Assembly: GCA_000719695.1 (NCBI GenBank)
Contig: JOHN01000003.1
Span: forward strand, 62,001-126,000
Reading direction: 5' to 3'
Origin: Streptomyces sp. NRRL F-6131
Lineage (GTDB): Bacteria; Actinomycetota; Actinomycetes; Streptomycetales; Streptomycetaceae
DNA length: 64,000 nt
Part shown: positions 15,763 to 24,912 of the stretch, piece after piece
How the letters are laid out: each line of letters starts with the position of its first letter
Position numbering within the stretch: the first letter of the stretch is position 1
Translations under genes and position numbers: made by a program
Notes under the pieces: generated by a model
Databases searched by the model: none
Told to the model about the DNA's origin: nothing
Seen by the model: the letters and a program-made list of their open reading frames with translations, nothing else

Positions 15763-17112
15763 ATGTCCACAGCGCCCGAGGCGACTTCGTCGCCGTCCGT
15801 GCTCGCCAGAATCCGCAGGACCCCGTTCTGGGCCCAGATCGTCGCCGGCCTCGTGCTCGGCGTCGCCCTCGGGTACCTGGCCCGCGCGGCCGACATCTCC
15901 TGGCTGGCCACCACCCTGGAGACCATCGGCCGGATCTTCGTCCAGCTGCTGAAGCTCGCCGTCCCGCCGCTCGTCTTCACCGCGATCCTGGTCAGCGTCG
16001 CCAACCTGCGGAACGTCGCCAACGCCGCCCGGCTGGCCGTCCGCACCCTGCTCTGGTTCGCGATCACCTCGCTGATCGCCGTGGCCATCGGCCTCGGCCT
16101 CGGCCTGCTGACCAACCCGGGCGAGGGCACCAACCTCAAGACCGAGGGCCTCAAGCCGCCGAAGTCCACCGGCAGCTGGATCGACTTCCTCACCGGGATC
16201 TTCCCGACCAACATCGTCACCGCGTTCACCGAGGTCGAGGTCCTGCAGATCGTCTTCCTGGCGATCGTGGCCGGCGCCGCCGTGATCAAGCTCGGCGCGA
16301 AGGCCGAACCGGTCCTCAAGCTCAGCGAGTCGGTGCTGGAGCTCATCCAGACCGCCCTGTGGTGGGTCATACGCCTCTCGCCGCTCGGCACCCTCGGCCT
16401 GATCGGCAAGTCCGTGGCCAAGTACGGCTGGGACCTGCTGGAGCCCTTCGCGACCCTGACCGTCGACGTCTACGTCGGTTGCGCGCTGGTGCTGTTCGGC
16501 GTCTACTCGCTGCTGCTGAAGTTCGCCGCCGGCCTCAACCCGGTCAACTTCTTCAAGGGCGCCTGGCCCGCCATCCAGCTGGCCTTCGTCTCCCGCTCCT
16601 CGGTCGGCACCCTGCCGGTCACCCGTCGGGTCACCGAGCGCCTCGGCGTCCCGGGCGAGTACGCCTCCTTCGCCGTCCCGTTCGGCGCCACCACCAAGAT
16701 GGACGGCTGCGCCGCGATCTACCCGTCGCTGGCCGCGATCTTCGTCGCCCAGGTGTACGGCATCGACCTCGGGATCAAGGACTACCTGCTGATCGCCTTC
16801 GTCTCGGTGATCGGTTCGGCCGCCACCGCCGGTCTGACCGGTGCGATCGTCATGCTGACGCTGACCCTCTCCACCCTGGGCCTGCCGCTGGAGGGCGTCG
16901 GCCTGCTGCTGGCCATCGACCCGATCCTCGACATGATGCGCACCGCGACCAACGTCGCCGGCCAGGCCCTGGTGCCGGTCGTGGTCGCCGCCCGGGAGAA
17001 GACGCTCGACCTGGTCGCGTACAACAACCCGACCGGTGACCTCTACGACGAGGCCCCGGCCCCGGCCACCGTCCCGGCCCAGGCCGGCGCCAAGGCCCCC
17101 GCGGCGGCCTGA
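15763..17112 (+). CDS. Dicarboxylate/amino acid:cation symporter (DAACS family)
   Basis: A 449-residue homologue of the glutamate/aspartate transporter GltPh and of DctA, importing acidic substrates with cations. Features in order: hydrophobic helix QIVAGLVLGVALGYLARA, hairpin-1 serine motif SRSSVGTLPVT, the TM7 segment at FGATTKMDGCAAIY, and the TM8 segment ILDMMRTATNVAGQAL. The TM8 Arg that selects acidic side chains in GltPh (MRT) is kept. By alignment to GltPh, the TM7 NMDGT motif is KMDGC and the TM8 Asp of NVxGD is Gln, so two ligands of one sodium site are replaced. GGAG precedes ATG 15763. An Ala/Pro-rich tail ends the protein. Confidence 0.88.
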   Translation: MSTAPEATSSPSVLARIRRTPFWAQIVAGLVLGVALGYLARAADISWLATTLETIGRIFVQLLKLAVPPLVFTAILVSVANLRNVANAARLAVRTLLWFAITSLIAVAIGLGLGLLTNPGEGTNLKTEGLKPPKSTGSWIDFLTGIFPTNIVTAFTEVEVLQIVFLAIVAGAAVIKLGAKAEPVLKLSESVLELIQTALWWVIRLSPLGTLGLIGKSVAKYGWDLLEPFATLTVDVYVGCALVLFGVYSLLLKFAAGLNPVNFFKGAWPAIQLAFVSRSSVGTLPVTRRVTERLGVPGEYASFAVPFGATTKMDGCAAIYPSLAAIFVAQVYGIDLGIKDYLLIAFVSVIGSAATAGLTGAIVMLTLTLSTLGLPLEGVGLLLAIDPILDMMRTATNVAGQALVPVVVAAREKTLDLVAYNNPTGDLYDEAPAPATVPAQAGAKAPAAA

Positions 17113-17147
17113 CACCCCGCAGGGCCCCGGCGTCCCGCTCGCACGCG

Positions 17148-17181
17148 GAAGGCCCCTCCCCGGCAACGGGGAGGGGCCTTC
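17148..17181 (+). terminator. Strong terminator of the symporter gene
   Basis: A perfect 15-bp stem (17148-17162 with 17167-17181) closed by the tetraloop GCAA, a stable GNRA loop. Confidence 0.85.
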
Positions 17182-17253
17182 GGCGTGTGTGGGCACGGGT
17201 GCGCGGGCGGTGCCTGCTCGCGGGCGCGGGCGCGGGCCGGCCGCCCTGCCGCG

Positions 17254-17319
17254 GCGACCGTGGCCGGACAAGCCGGCGACCGTGGCCGGACAAGGCAGCG
17301 ACGGTGGCCGGACAAGGCA
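17254..17319. repeat. 22-bp tandem repeat, three copies
   Basis: Three directly adjacent 22-base units starting GCGACCGTGGCCGGACAAG; the second and third differ from the first at one to three positions. Each includes TGGCCG. Confidence 0.85.
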
Positions 17320-17346
17320 GGGGGCCCACCGGACGGGCGGGCCCCC
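17320..17346. terminator. Hairpin between convergent genes
   Basis: GGGGGCCC (17320-17327) pairs with GGGCCCCC (17339-17346). Confidence 0.6.
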
Positions 17347-17375
17347 TTGGGTACTGCTGCTCTTGTGCTCACCGT

Positions 17376-17411
17376 GACGGCCGGAGGCCGTCGGCGGACC
17401 CGTGGGGGTCC
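17376..17411 (-). terminator. Tandem hairpins after the cold-shock gene
   Basis: Two short perfect hairpins, GACGGCC-GGA-GGCCGTC (17376-17392) and GGACCC-GTGG-GGGTCC (17396-17411), lie within 65 bases of the cold-shock stop codon, on the side where its minus-strand transcript ends. Confidence 0.6.
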
Positions 17412-17439
17412 CGAGCGATCAGATCATCATCGAGGATGG

Positions 17440-17643
17440 TCAGACAACGGTGACGTTCTCCGCCTGCGGGCCCTTCGGACCCTGGGTGACGTCGAAGCTG
17501 ACCGCCTGGTTCTCCTCCAGCGAGCGGAAACCGCTCGCGTTGATGGCGGAGTAGTGGACGAAGACGTCGGGGCCGCCGCCATCCTGGGCGATGAAGCCGA
17601 AGCCCTTCTCAGCGTTGAACCACTTGACGGTTCCCTGAGCCAT
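17440..17643 (-). CDS. Cold-shock protein (CspA family)
   Basis: A 67-residue OB-fold RNA/single-stranded-DNA-binding chaperone. RNP1 (KGFGFI, residues 14-19) and RNP2 (VFVHY, 27-31) are intact, and the length is typical of the family (65-70). AAGGAG precedes the ATG with good spacing. The gene is single and its transcript seems to have a long leader that contains two hairpins, one with the form of an intrinsic terminator, as discussed separately; this suggests control within the leader. Confidence 0.95.
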   Translation of the reverse strand: MAQGTVKWFNAEKGFGFIAQDGGGPDVFVHYSAINASGFRSLEENQAVSFDVTQGPKGPQAENVTVV

Positions 17644-17732
17644 GCCGTTCTCCTTGCGAGGGACGTGTCGGGGACCACACCGTGTGGCACCCGGTCCGCT
17701 GCGCTGATCGCCCTGCCTCCGGACGGGTCCGG

Positions 17733-17757
17733 AGTTTTTCGATATTGCTGAAAAACT
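17733..17757 (-). promoter_or_regulatory. Leader hairpin of the cold-shock gene (proximal)
   Basis: AGTTTTTC (17733-17740) pairs with GAAAAACT (17750-17757) across a 9-base loop. Being A/T-rich, this stem would be weak and temperature sensitive, about 90 bases upstream of the start codon. Confidence 0.5.
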
Positions 17758-17762
17758 ACAAA

Positions 17763-17791
17763 AAGCCTGCGGTTACATGCTCCGCAGGCTT
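17763..17791 (-). terminator. Intrinsic-terminator-like hairpin in the cold-shock leader
   Basis: On the minus strand a perfect 10-bp stem (AAGCCTGCGG with CCGCAGGCTT, 9-base loop) is followed by TTTTTG and, a few bases on, another TTTTT: a textbook intrinsic terminator. No minus-strand gene lies between it and mqnA, so it most likely acts within the cold-shock leader. Confidence 0.7.
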
Positions 17792-17865
17792 CAAGTACTG
17801 CAAGGGGAATCAAACTGCAACTGAGGGCAACGCTAGCATGCGGCTGCTGTGACGACCAGGGGTGA

Positions 17866-18900
<1,035 letters not shown>

Positions 18901-19026
18901 GCACCTCCGGGGTTCCCGGACGTCCGGGGACGCGGTCGTCGCGCGCCACCACCCCGCCGCCCGATAGCGTCTGCACGCGAGAAGGCCCCGCCGGCGGGCC
19001 GGGCGGGTGACGGGAGCGTGCGGGGG

Positions 19027-20820
19027 ATGCAGGCACTGGGATCGGACGACCCGCGCCAGGTGGGCGGGTACCGGCTGCTGCGGCGGCTCGGCGCGGGCGG
19101 CATGGGCCGGGTCTACCTCGGCCGGACGGCGGGCGGCCGCACCGTGGCGGTGAAGGTGGTCCGCGGCGAACTCGCCGAGGACACCGAGTTCCGGGCCCGG
19201 TTCCGGCAGGAGGTGGCCGCCGCCCGCCGGGTCGGCGGGGCCTGGACGGCGCCCGTCCTGGACGCCGACACCGAGGGCACCCACCCCTGGGTGGCCACCG
19301 GCTACGTCGCCGGGCCCGCGCTCGGCGGCGCCGTCCGCGAGTACGGACCGCTGAGCGAGCCCGCCGTGCGCACGCTGGGCGCCGGCCTGGCCGAGGCGCT
19401 GGAGCACGTGCACGGGCTCGGCCTGGTGCACCGCGACGTCAAACCCTCCAACGTGCTGCTCACCCTGGACGGCCCGCGGCTGATCGACTTCGGCATCGCC
19501 CGCGCCCTCGACGCGGCCACCGGGCTCACCCAGTCCGGCTTCGTGGTCGGCTCGCCCGGCTTCATGTCGCCCGAGCAGGCGAACGGCCGGCCGGCCGGGC
19601 CGCCCGGCGACGTCTTCTCGCTCGGCGCGGTGCTCGCGTACGCGGCCACCGGCGTCCACCCCTTCGGAGAGGGGGTGAGCGCGGCCGTGCTGCTCTACCG
19701 GGTGGTGCACGAGGAGCCCGACCTCACCGGGCTGGCCCCGGGGCCGCTGCGCTCGATCGTGCTCGACTGCCTGGCCAAGGACCCGGCGGCCCGGCCGACG
19801 CCGCGCGGGTTGCGGGAACGGCTGGACCCGGACGGCGCGGCCGTCGGGCGGCTGGGGCACGGCGGCTGGCTGCCGCCGGCGTTGGCGGCAGCGGTCGGGC
19901 GCAGTGCGGTGCAGCTGCTGGACCTGGAGGGGGAGGACGGCTCCGGGGGCGGGGCGGCGGGTGCCGGTGCTGGTGCTGGTGCTGGTGCCGGTGCTGGTTC
20001 GGTGGAGGTGGAGCGGACGCCCACCTTCGTGCCGGGGGTCGGTGCGGTACCGGTCGGTGCGGTGCCGGTCGGTGCCGACGGAGGTGCGGGCACGGGTGGT
20101 GGTCCGGTCGGTCGTCCGGTCGGTGGTCCGGAAGGTGCTCCGGGAGGGGCCGGGGGAGCGTCCGGGACGGCGCCGGTGGTCGCGGACGGCTCGCGGCGGC
20201 GGGGCGTCGCCGCGCTGGCGGCCGGAGCGGTGGTGCTGGCGCTCGCCGGGGGTGGGTACGGCGCGTACCGGGTCTGGGGGACGGACGAACCGGGACCGGG
20301 GCCCACCGGGCCCACCGCGGCCACGGGCGGGATCACCCAGGCACCGCCGTCACCGGTGTCCCCTTCGTCGTCCCCGTCGTCCCCGTCGCCCGCGGCGTCC
20401 CCGGCGTCGCCGGTGGCGTCGACCTCGCCGACGCAGACGGCGACGGCCGCGGGGCCGAACGCCGTGCCCGAGGCGTTCCTCGGCACCTGGCGCGGGGAGA
20501 TGACCACGCAGAAGGGGGTCCCCGCCGGCACCACCACCATCGTCGTCGGCCGCGCCGCGATCGGGCAGGACGCCGTCACCAGCCGCAACGAGCTGACCGG
20601 GCTGCTCTCGCTCACCTGCGAGGGCGCCTGGACGCTCACCTCGGCCGAGCCGGAGAAGCTGGTCCTCACCTCCCGGCTGGTCCGCTCCTCCCTGCCCGGC
20701 GCGTGCACCGGCGGCTCCTACGCCGAGACGCTCACCCTGCAGAAGGACGGCACCGTCCGCTTCACCTCCGCCGACCCCAGCGCCGGGAACCCCTCCGGGA
20801 CGCTGCGGCGGACGGGCTGA
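19027..20820 (+). CDS. Hanks-type serine/threonine protein kinase, membrane anchored
   Basis: A 597-residue PknB-like kinase. The kinase domain (about 15-275) shows the glycine loop LGAGGMGRVYLG, the ATP-anchoring Lys in VAVKVV, the catalytic loop HRDVKPSN, DFGIA, and SPEQANG in the activation region, so it should be active. A Gly/Ala/Val-rich low-complexity linker (including alternating Gly-Ala) leads to one membrane helix (about 400-420, GAVVLALAGGGYGAYRVWG) and an extracellular Ser/Pro-rich stalk with a C-terminal domain of about 120 residues beginning PEAFLGTWRGEMTT, possibly a sensor. ATG 19027 is preferred to GTG 19018 from homologue starts. It separates mqnA from mqnC, but no functional link is known. 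Confidence 0.9.
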   Translation: MQALGSDDPRQVGGYRLLRRLGAGGMGRVYLGRTAGGRTVAVKVVRGELAEDTEFRARFRQEVAAARRVGGAWTAPVLDADTEGTHPWVATGYVAGPALGGAVREYGPLSEPAVRTLGAGLAEALEHVHGLGLVHRDVKPSNVLLTLDGPRLIDFGIARALDAATGLTQSGFVVGSPGFMSPEQANGRPAGPPGDVFSLGAVLAYAATGVHPFGEGVSAAVLLYRVVHEEPDLTGLAPGPLRSIVLDCLAKDPAARPTPRGLRERLDPDGAAVGRLGHGGWLPPALAAAVGRSAVQLLDLEGEDGSGGGAAGAGAGAGAGAGAGSVEVERTPTFVPGVGAVPVGAVPVGADGGAGTGGGPVGRPVGGPEGAPGGAGGASGTAPVVADGSRRRGVAALAAGAVVLALAGGGYGAYRVWGTDEPGPGPTGPTAATGGITQAPPSPVSPSSSPSSPSPAASPASPVASTSPTQTATAAGPNAVPEAFLGTWRGEMTTQKGVPAGTTTIVVGRAAIGQDAVTSRNELTGLLSLTCEGAWTLTSAEPEKLVLTSRLVRSSLPGACTGGSYAETLTLQKDGTVRFTSADPSAGNPSGTLRRTG

Positions 20821-20943
20821 CGCGGGGGCCCGAGGGCGCTGGCGTAGGCTGATCCGGATGCGACCCGGTGCCGCCGGAACGGTTTCGCCGCACGCCGCAG
20901 CACCCGCAGCACCCGAAGTACCCGAGAGAGAGAAGGCCGTCAG

Positions 20944-22167
20944 GTGTCCGAGCTCGCAGCGACCACCCTCGATGCGCCCAGCACCGACCTGCAGGCCGTC
21001 CTCGACCGGGCCGCCGGCGGCGGCCGGATCAGCCCGGAGGAGGCGCTCGAGCTCTACCGCTCGGCCCCGCTCCACGCGCTCGGCTCGGCGGCCGACGCCG
21101 TGCGCCGCCGCCGCTACGCCGGTACGGAGCACATCGCGACGTACATCATCGAGCGCAACATCAACTACACCAACGTCTGTGTGACGGCGTGCAAGTTCTG
21201 CGCCTTCTACGTGCCGCCGAAGAGCGACAAGGGCTGGTCCCGCGACCTCGACGAGATCCTGCGCCGCTGCGCGGAGACCGTCGAGCTGGGCGGCACCCAG
21301 ATCATGTTCCAGGGCGGCCACCACCCGGACTACGGCGTCGAGTACTACGAGCGCGCCTTCTCGGCGATCAAGGCGGACTTCCCGCAGCTGGTGATCCACT
21401 CGCTGGGCGCCTCCGAGGTCGACCACATGGCGCGGATCTCGGGCGTCTCGATCGAAGAGGCGATCACCCGGATCCACAAGGCGGGCCTGGACTCCTTCGC
21501 CGGCGCCGGCGCCGAGCTGCTGCCGGCGCGCCCCCGCAAGGCGATCGCGCCGCTCAAGGAGTCCGGCGAGCGCTGGCTGGAGATCATGGAGGCCGCCCAC
21601 AACCTGGGCGTCGAGTCCACCTCCACCATGCTGATGGGGACCGGCGAGACCAACGCCGAGCGGATCGAGCACCTGCGGATGATCCGCGACGTGCAGGACC
21701 GCACCGGCGGCTTCCGCGCCTTCATCCCCTACACCTACCAGCCGCAGAACAACCACCTGAAGGGGTCCACCCAGGCCACCGTCTTCGAGTACCTGCGGAT
21801 GATCGCCATCGCCCGCCTGTTCCTCGACAACGTCGCCCACATCCAGGGCTCCTGGCTGACCACCGGCAAGGAGGCCGGCCAGCTGTCGCTGCACTACGGC
21901 GCGGACGACCTCGGCTCGGTCATGCTGGAGGAGAACGTGGTCTCGGCGGCCGGTGCCAAGCACCGCTCCAACCTCACCGAGCTGATCCACCTGATCCGGG
22001 CCGCCGACCGCGTCCCCGCGCAGCGCTCGACCACCTACCAGCACCTGCGGGTGCTGGACGACCCGGCCAACGACCCGGTCGACCCGCGGGTCGCCTCGCA
22101 CATCGCCTCCACCGCGATCGAGGGTGGCACCGCGCACCCCGAGCTGAAGATCCTCGACAACCGCTGA
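20944..22167 (+). CDS. mqnC: Cyclic dehypoxanthinyl futalosine synthase (radical SAM)
   Basis: MqnC cyclises dehypoxanthine futalosine in menaquinone biosynthesis by radical chemistry. The 407-residue protein has the radical SAM cluster motif C79-x3-C83-x2-C86 (CVTACKFC) in the sequence NYTNVCVTACKFCAFY, close to the CofH half of FO synthase as expected, and the family segments FQGGHHPDYGVEYYE and HIQGSWLTTGKEAGQLSLHYGADDLGS. GTG 20944 has GAGAAGG eight bases upstream. The next gene starts 15 bases after the stop and is probably co-transcribed. Confidence 0.95.
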   Translation: MSELAATTLDAPSTDLQAVLDRAAGGGRISPEEALELYRSAPLHALGSAADAVRRRRYAGTEHIATYIIERNINYTNVCVTACKFCAFYVPPKSDKGWSRDLDEILRRCAETVELGGTQIMFQGGHHPDYGVEYYERAFSAIKADFPQLVIHSLGASEVDHMARISGVSIEEAITRIHKAGLDSFAGAGAELLPARPRKAIAPLKESGERWLEIMEAAHNLGVESTSTMLMGTGETNAERIEHLRMIRDVQDRTGGFRAFIPYTYQPQNNHLKGSTQATVFEYLRMIAIARLFLDNVAHIQGSWLTTGKEAGQLSLHYGADDLGSVMLEENVVSAAGAKHRSNLTELIHLIRAADRVPAQRSTTYQHLRVLDDPANDPVDPRVASHIASTAIEGGTAHPELKILDNR

Positions 22168-22182
22168 GGCACCCGCACACCC

Positions 22183-22860
22183 GTGCTGACCCTGCACCGG
22201 GCCGCCCTCGTGCTGCCCGACCCGGCCGATCCCACCGCCCCGTTGCACGTCGACGGGGCGGTGCTGGTGCGCGGTGAGCTGATCGAGGCGGTCGGCCCGT
22301 ACCCGGAGCTGGCGGCGGCCCACCCGGCGGCCCGGGTCCGGGACTGGGGCGACGCGCTGCTCACCCCGGGCCTGCGCCAGCCGGACGGGCACCGGCTGCT
22401 GGAGCTCGCGTACCACCCGGACCCGCGCGAGGGGGTCGGCGACGAGCCGGTGCCGGACGGCCTGGTGGGGGAGACGGACGGGACGCGGTGCGGGGCGAGC
22501 GCCCGGCGCGGGCTGCAGCGCATGCTCGGCTTCGGCGTGACGGCGGTGGCCGGGCCGTTCGAGCGCGCCTCGGTGCGGACGGCGGTGGCCCGTTCGGGGC
22601 TGGCCGCGCTGCCGGGGGGCGTGCCGGTGCCGGGGGGCGTGCCGGGGTCGGCGGCGGCGTCGGGGGACGTGCGGGACGCGGGTGGCGGAGGTTCGCTGGA
22701 CCCGCTGGCGGTGCTGCCGCTCGCGGCCGCCCTGCACGGTCGGCTGGCCGTCGGGGGACGGGCGGACTTCGCGGTGTTCGCCCCCGGGGCGGACGGCCCC
22801 CGGGCCGGTGGCTGCCGGGCGACGGTGCTGGGCGGCCGACTGGTGTTCCGGCGGCGCTGA
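22183..22860 (+). CDS. Degenerate amidohydrolase-like protein (imidazolonepropionase-like composite domain)
   Basis: A 225-residue protein made of the beta-sandwich ends of an amidohydrolase without most of the catalytic barrel. The N-terminus (LHRAALVLPDPADP ... VDGAVLVRGELIEAVG ... WGDALLTPGL) matches the start of such enzymes up to the point where the metal-binding H-x-H normally follows, but here the sequence is RQPDGHRL. The C-terminus (HGRLAVGGRADFAVFAPG ... VLGGRLVF) matches the closing sandwich strands. It lies 15 bases behind mqnC. It is probably not a metallohydrolase; a binding or chaperone-like role is conceivable but unproven. A Gly/Pro-rich stretch (PGGVPVPGGVPG) fills part of the missing core. 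Confidence 0.75.
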   Translation: MLTLHRAALVLPDPADPTAPLHVDGAVLVRGELIEAVGPYPELAAAHPAARVRDWGDALLTPGLRQPDGHRLLELAYHPDPREGVGDEPVPDGLVGETDGTRCGASARRGLQRMLGFGVTAVAGPFERASVRTAVARSGLAALPGGVPVPGGVPGSAAASGDVRDAGGGGSLDPLAVLPLAAALHGRLAVGGRADFAVFAPGADGPRAGGCRATVLGGRLVFRRR

Positions 22861-23197
22861 GCGCCGTCCGCGCGGGAGTTTCCTCCCGGTCCGATCCGGT
22901 TCGTCCGGCGACCCCGGACGCCTCCTCCGTCAACCGCCCGGTCGCCTACTCGTCGGTAGTCGCACGGTTTTTCCCGTGTCGCCCCGTACTCCCGTGCGAC
23001 GTACGGGACTTGCTTCGTATGCCGTCGAACTGCGAGGCCTCCACGGTGGCCTGATTCTCCCTTCGCCGTGACCTGAGGGCCCGCCAGCGGATAGCATCCG
23101 GCTCAGCTCTCAGTCCGTACCCTCACCACACCCCCGCCCGTGCCCACGGGTGGCGGGGCCCCGCCCCGGGTCCCGAACGCACGCCAGGACAGGAACC
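22861..23197. other. Intergenic region with a hairpin and a 9-bp inverted repeat
   Basis: CGGGAG-TTTC-CTCCCG (22873-22888), directly after the preceding stop, is a likely terminator. GTCGCACGG (22959-22967) is repeated inverted at 22992-23000 with 24 bases between, a possible operator. TAGCAT (about 23091) with GTGACC 18 bases upstream is a weak promoter candidate for the next gene. No gene is supported. Confidence 0.5.
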
Positions 23198-23785
23198 ATG
23201 CGATCCGCGACCGTCCCCCCGCAGCGCTCCCCGCGGTTGGGCCGTGGCTGGTACGTCACCGCCGTGCTCAGCGCCGTGCTGGCCGTCGGGATGTGCCTGC
23301 TGGGGTGGCGTCAGGCCGAGCAGGCAGACCGGATCGGGGCGCACCCGGTGCGGGTCGAGGGCGTCGTGACCCAGCTCCCGACCGGCGGCGGCTCCTACAG
23401 CACCGTCAGCTACCAGGCCCGCAGCCAGCACCACACCGCCACCGCGCTTCCGCTGGCCGACGGGGCCAAGGTCGGGGACGCCGTCTGCCTGGAGCACGCG
23501 GCCGACGACCCGGGGGCGGTGCGGATCTGCGGCGACACCTATCCCCAGCCGGTGGGTGTCGGACTGGCCCGGTTCAGCGTGCCGGTGGGCGTGCTGCTGT
23601 TCGCCGTCTGCATGCTGCGGATCCGTCGGCACCGGCGGGCGGTGGCCGTGCGGGGCGGGCAGAACCGGTTCGCCACCACGGTCGCCATGGCCACCGGCGC
23701 GCTGGCCGACGGGATGCCGGCGATAACGCAGGGCAAGCGCTCCCGCCGTCGCCGCCGTGCGGGCGGACGACGCGCCCTGCACTGA
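23198..23785 (+). CDS. Small membrane protein of unknown function (DUF3592-like)
   Basis: A 195-residue protein with two membrane helices, one near the N-terminus (GWYVTAVLSAVLAVGMCLLGW) and one after the middle (VGVLLFAVCMLRI), enclosing an extracytoplasmic beta-rich domain of about 90 residues (GVVTQLPTGGGSYSTVSYQ), an arrangement like DUF3592 proteins. The C-terminal tail is very basic (GKRSRRRRRAGGRR). AGGA precedes ATG 23198. Function not assigned. Confidence 0.75.
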   Translation: MRSATVPPQRSPRLGRGWYVTAVLSAVLAVGMCLLGWRQAEQADRIGAHPVRVEGVVTQLPTGGGSYSTVSYQARSQHHTATALPLADGAKVGDAVCLEHAADDPGAVRICGDTYPQPVGVGLARFSVPVGVLLFAVCMLRIRRHRRAVAVRGGQNRFATTVAMATGALADGMPAITQGKRSRRRRRAGGRRALH

Positions 23786-23997
23786 GGGCCCGGAGGCGGG
23801 AGGGCAGCCGTCGAGGACGGCGGGCGCCGCCGGGGGCGTGAGGCCTTCCGTGCGCGCCCCAGGCTGTTCTGCCCGCCCCGCGTAGGCACTCTGCGCGCAC
23901 TCCGAGAACGGGGCTGACGCGGACCCCGCGCCTTCCCGAGGTGTCCGGAAGGCGCCCCCTTGCCCGGATCGCCGGAGCCAGGGTGAACAATGGGGGC

Positions 23998-24690
23998 GTG
24001 ACCCGAGCCTCTCTGGACAAGCAGCCGCACGAAGTCGCCGCCATGTTCGACGACGTCGCGGCCAAGTACGACCGCACCAACGACGTGCTCTCGCTCGGCC
24101 AGGCCCGCGCCTGGCGCCGTGCGGTGGCCGAGGCGGTGGACGCCGGACCCGGGGACCTCGTGCTCGACCTCGGGGCCGGCACCGGCACCTCCTCGCTCCC
24201 CTTCGCGGAGGCCGGGGCCAAGGTCGTCCCGTGCGACTTCTCGGTCGGCATGCTCGCCGAGGGCAAGCGCCGCAACCCCGAGCTGGCCCTGACCGCCGGA
24301 GACGCCACCCGCCTGCCGTTCGCGGACGACACCTTCGACTCGGTGACGATCTCCTTCGCCCTGCGCAACGTGCAGGACACCGGGGCGGCGCTGAGCGAGC
24401 TGTTCCGGGTCACCAAGCCCGGCGGCAAGCTGGTCATCTGCGAGTTCTCCACGCCGACCTGGACGCCCTTCCGGACCGTCTACACCGAGTACCTGATGCG
24501 CGCGCTGCCCCCGGTCGCCACCGCCGTCAGCAGCAACCCGGACGCCTACGTCTACCTCGCCGAGTCCATCCGCGAGTGGCCCGACCAGCCCGCGCTGGCC
24601 GCCCGGCTCCAGGAGGTCGGCTGGTCCAAGGTGGCCTGGCGCAACCTGACCGGCGGGATCGTCGCCCTGCACCGCGCCCACAAGGCCTGA
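23998..24690 (+). CDS. ubiE: Demethylmenaquinone methyltransferase
   Basis: UbiE/MenG methylates the naphthoquinone ring of demethylmenaquinone with S-adenosylmethionine, the last step to menaquinone. The 230-residue product starts [28 protein letters not shown], has the SAM-binding motif [13 protein letters not shown] (about 54-65), the UbiE-typical FALRNVQD segment (NVxD signature region) and [13 protein letters not shown] 23998 gives the family-typical start; upstream in-frame codons encode unrelated sequence. A geranylgeranyl-reductase-family gene follows about 220 bases downstream. Confidence 0.93.
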   Translation: MTRASLDKQPHEVAAMFDDVAAKYDRTNDVLSLGQARAWRRAVAEAVDAGPGDLVLDLGAGTGTSSLPFAEAGAKVVPCDFSVGMLAEGKRRNPELALTAGDATRLPFADDTFDSVTISFALRNVQDTGAALSELFRVTKPGGKLVICEFSTPTWTPFRTVYTEYLMRALPPVATAVSSNPDAYVYLAESIREWPDQPALAARLQEVGWSKVAWRNLTGGIVALHRAHKA

Positions 24691-24695
24691 TCGGC

Positions 24696-24821
24696 CGCCC
24701 GTCCGGACCGGCCGCCCCGTCCGGACCGGTCGCCCCGTCCGGACCGGCCGTGCCGCCGGGACCGGCCGTGCCGCCGGGACCGGCCGTGCCGCCGGGACCG
24801 GCCGTGCCGCCGGGACCGGCC
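24696..24821. repeat. 18-bp tandem repeat, seven copies, between ubiE and the reductase gene
   Basis: Three 18-base units of the type GCCCCGTCCGGACCGGTC pass directly into four near-identical units GTGCCGCCGGGACCGGCC. All share a GG(A/G)CCGG core; CCGGACCGG allows local hairpins. The array starts five bases after the ubiE stop codon. Confidence 0.85.
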
Positions 24822-24912
24822 ACGTCGCCGTCCGCAGCTCATAGACTCGTCCCAGCCCAGCCGGGCCGGCCCCCGCCGTCCGGCCGACCCCCGCAGCAGG
24901 AGTGTGCCCACC

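Larger units (their letters stand above)
17113..17439. other. Convergent intergenic region: terminators and a 22-bp repeat
   Basis: The 327 bases between the symporter and the convergent cold-shock gene hold a very strong hairpin, a three-copy 22-bp tandem repeat, a second large hairpin and a pair of hairpins adjoining the cold-shock stop codon. No gene is supported. Confidence 0.7.

Noticed and set aside
20858..21184. A plus-strand frame starting at 20858 just after a TAGGCT -10-like element, ahead of mqnC
   Set aside because: The ATG position suggests a leaderless ORF, but the frame runs on into mqnC out of phase with Pro/Arg-rich sequence; more likely TAGGCT is simply the mqnC promoter.
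24696..24821. Possible CRISPR array
   Set aside because: Repeats of 9-22 bp here and elsewhere in the window are directly abutting without unique spacers, and no cas genes are present.
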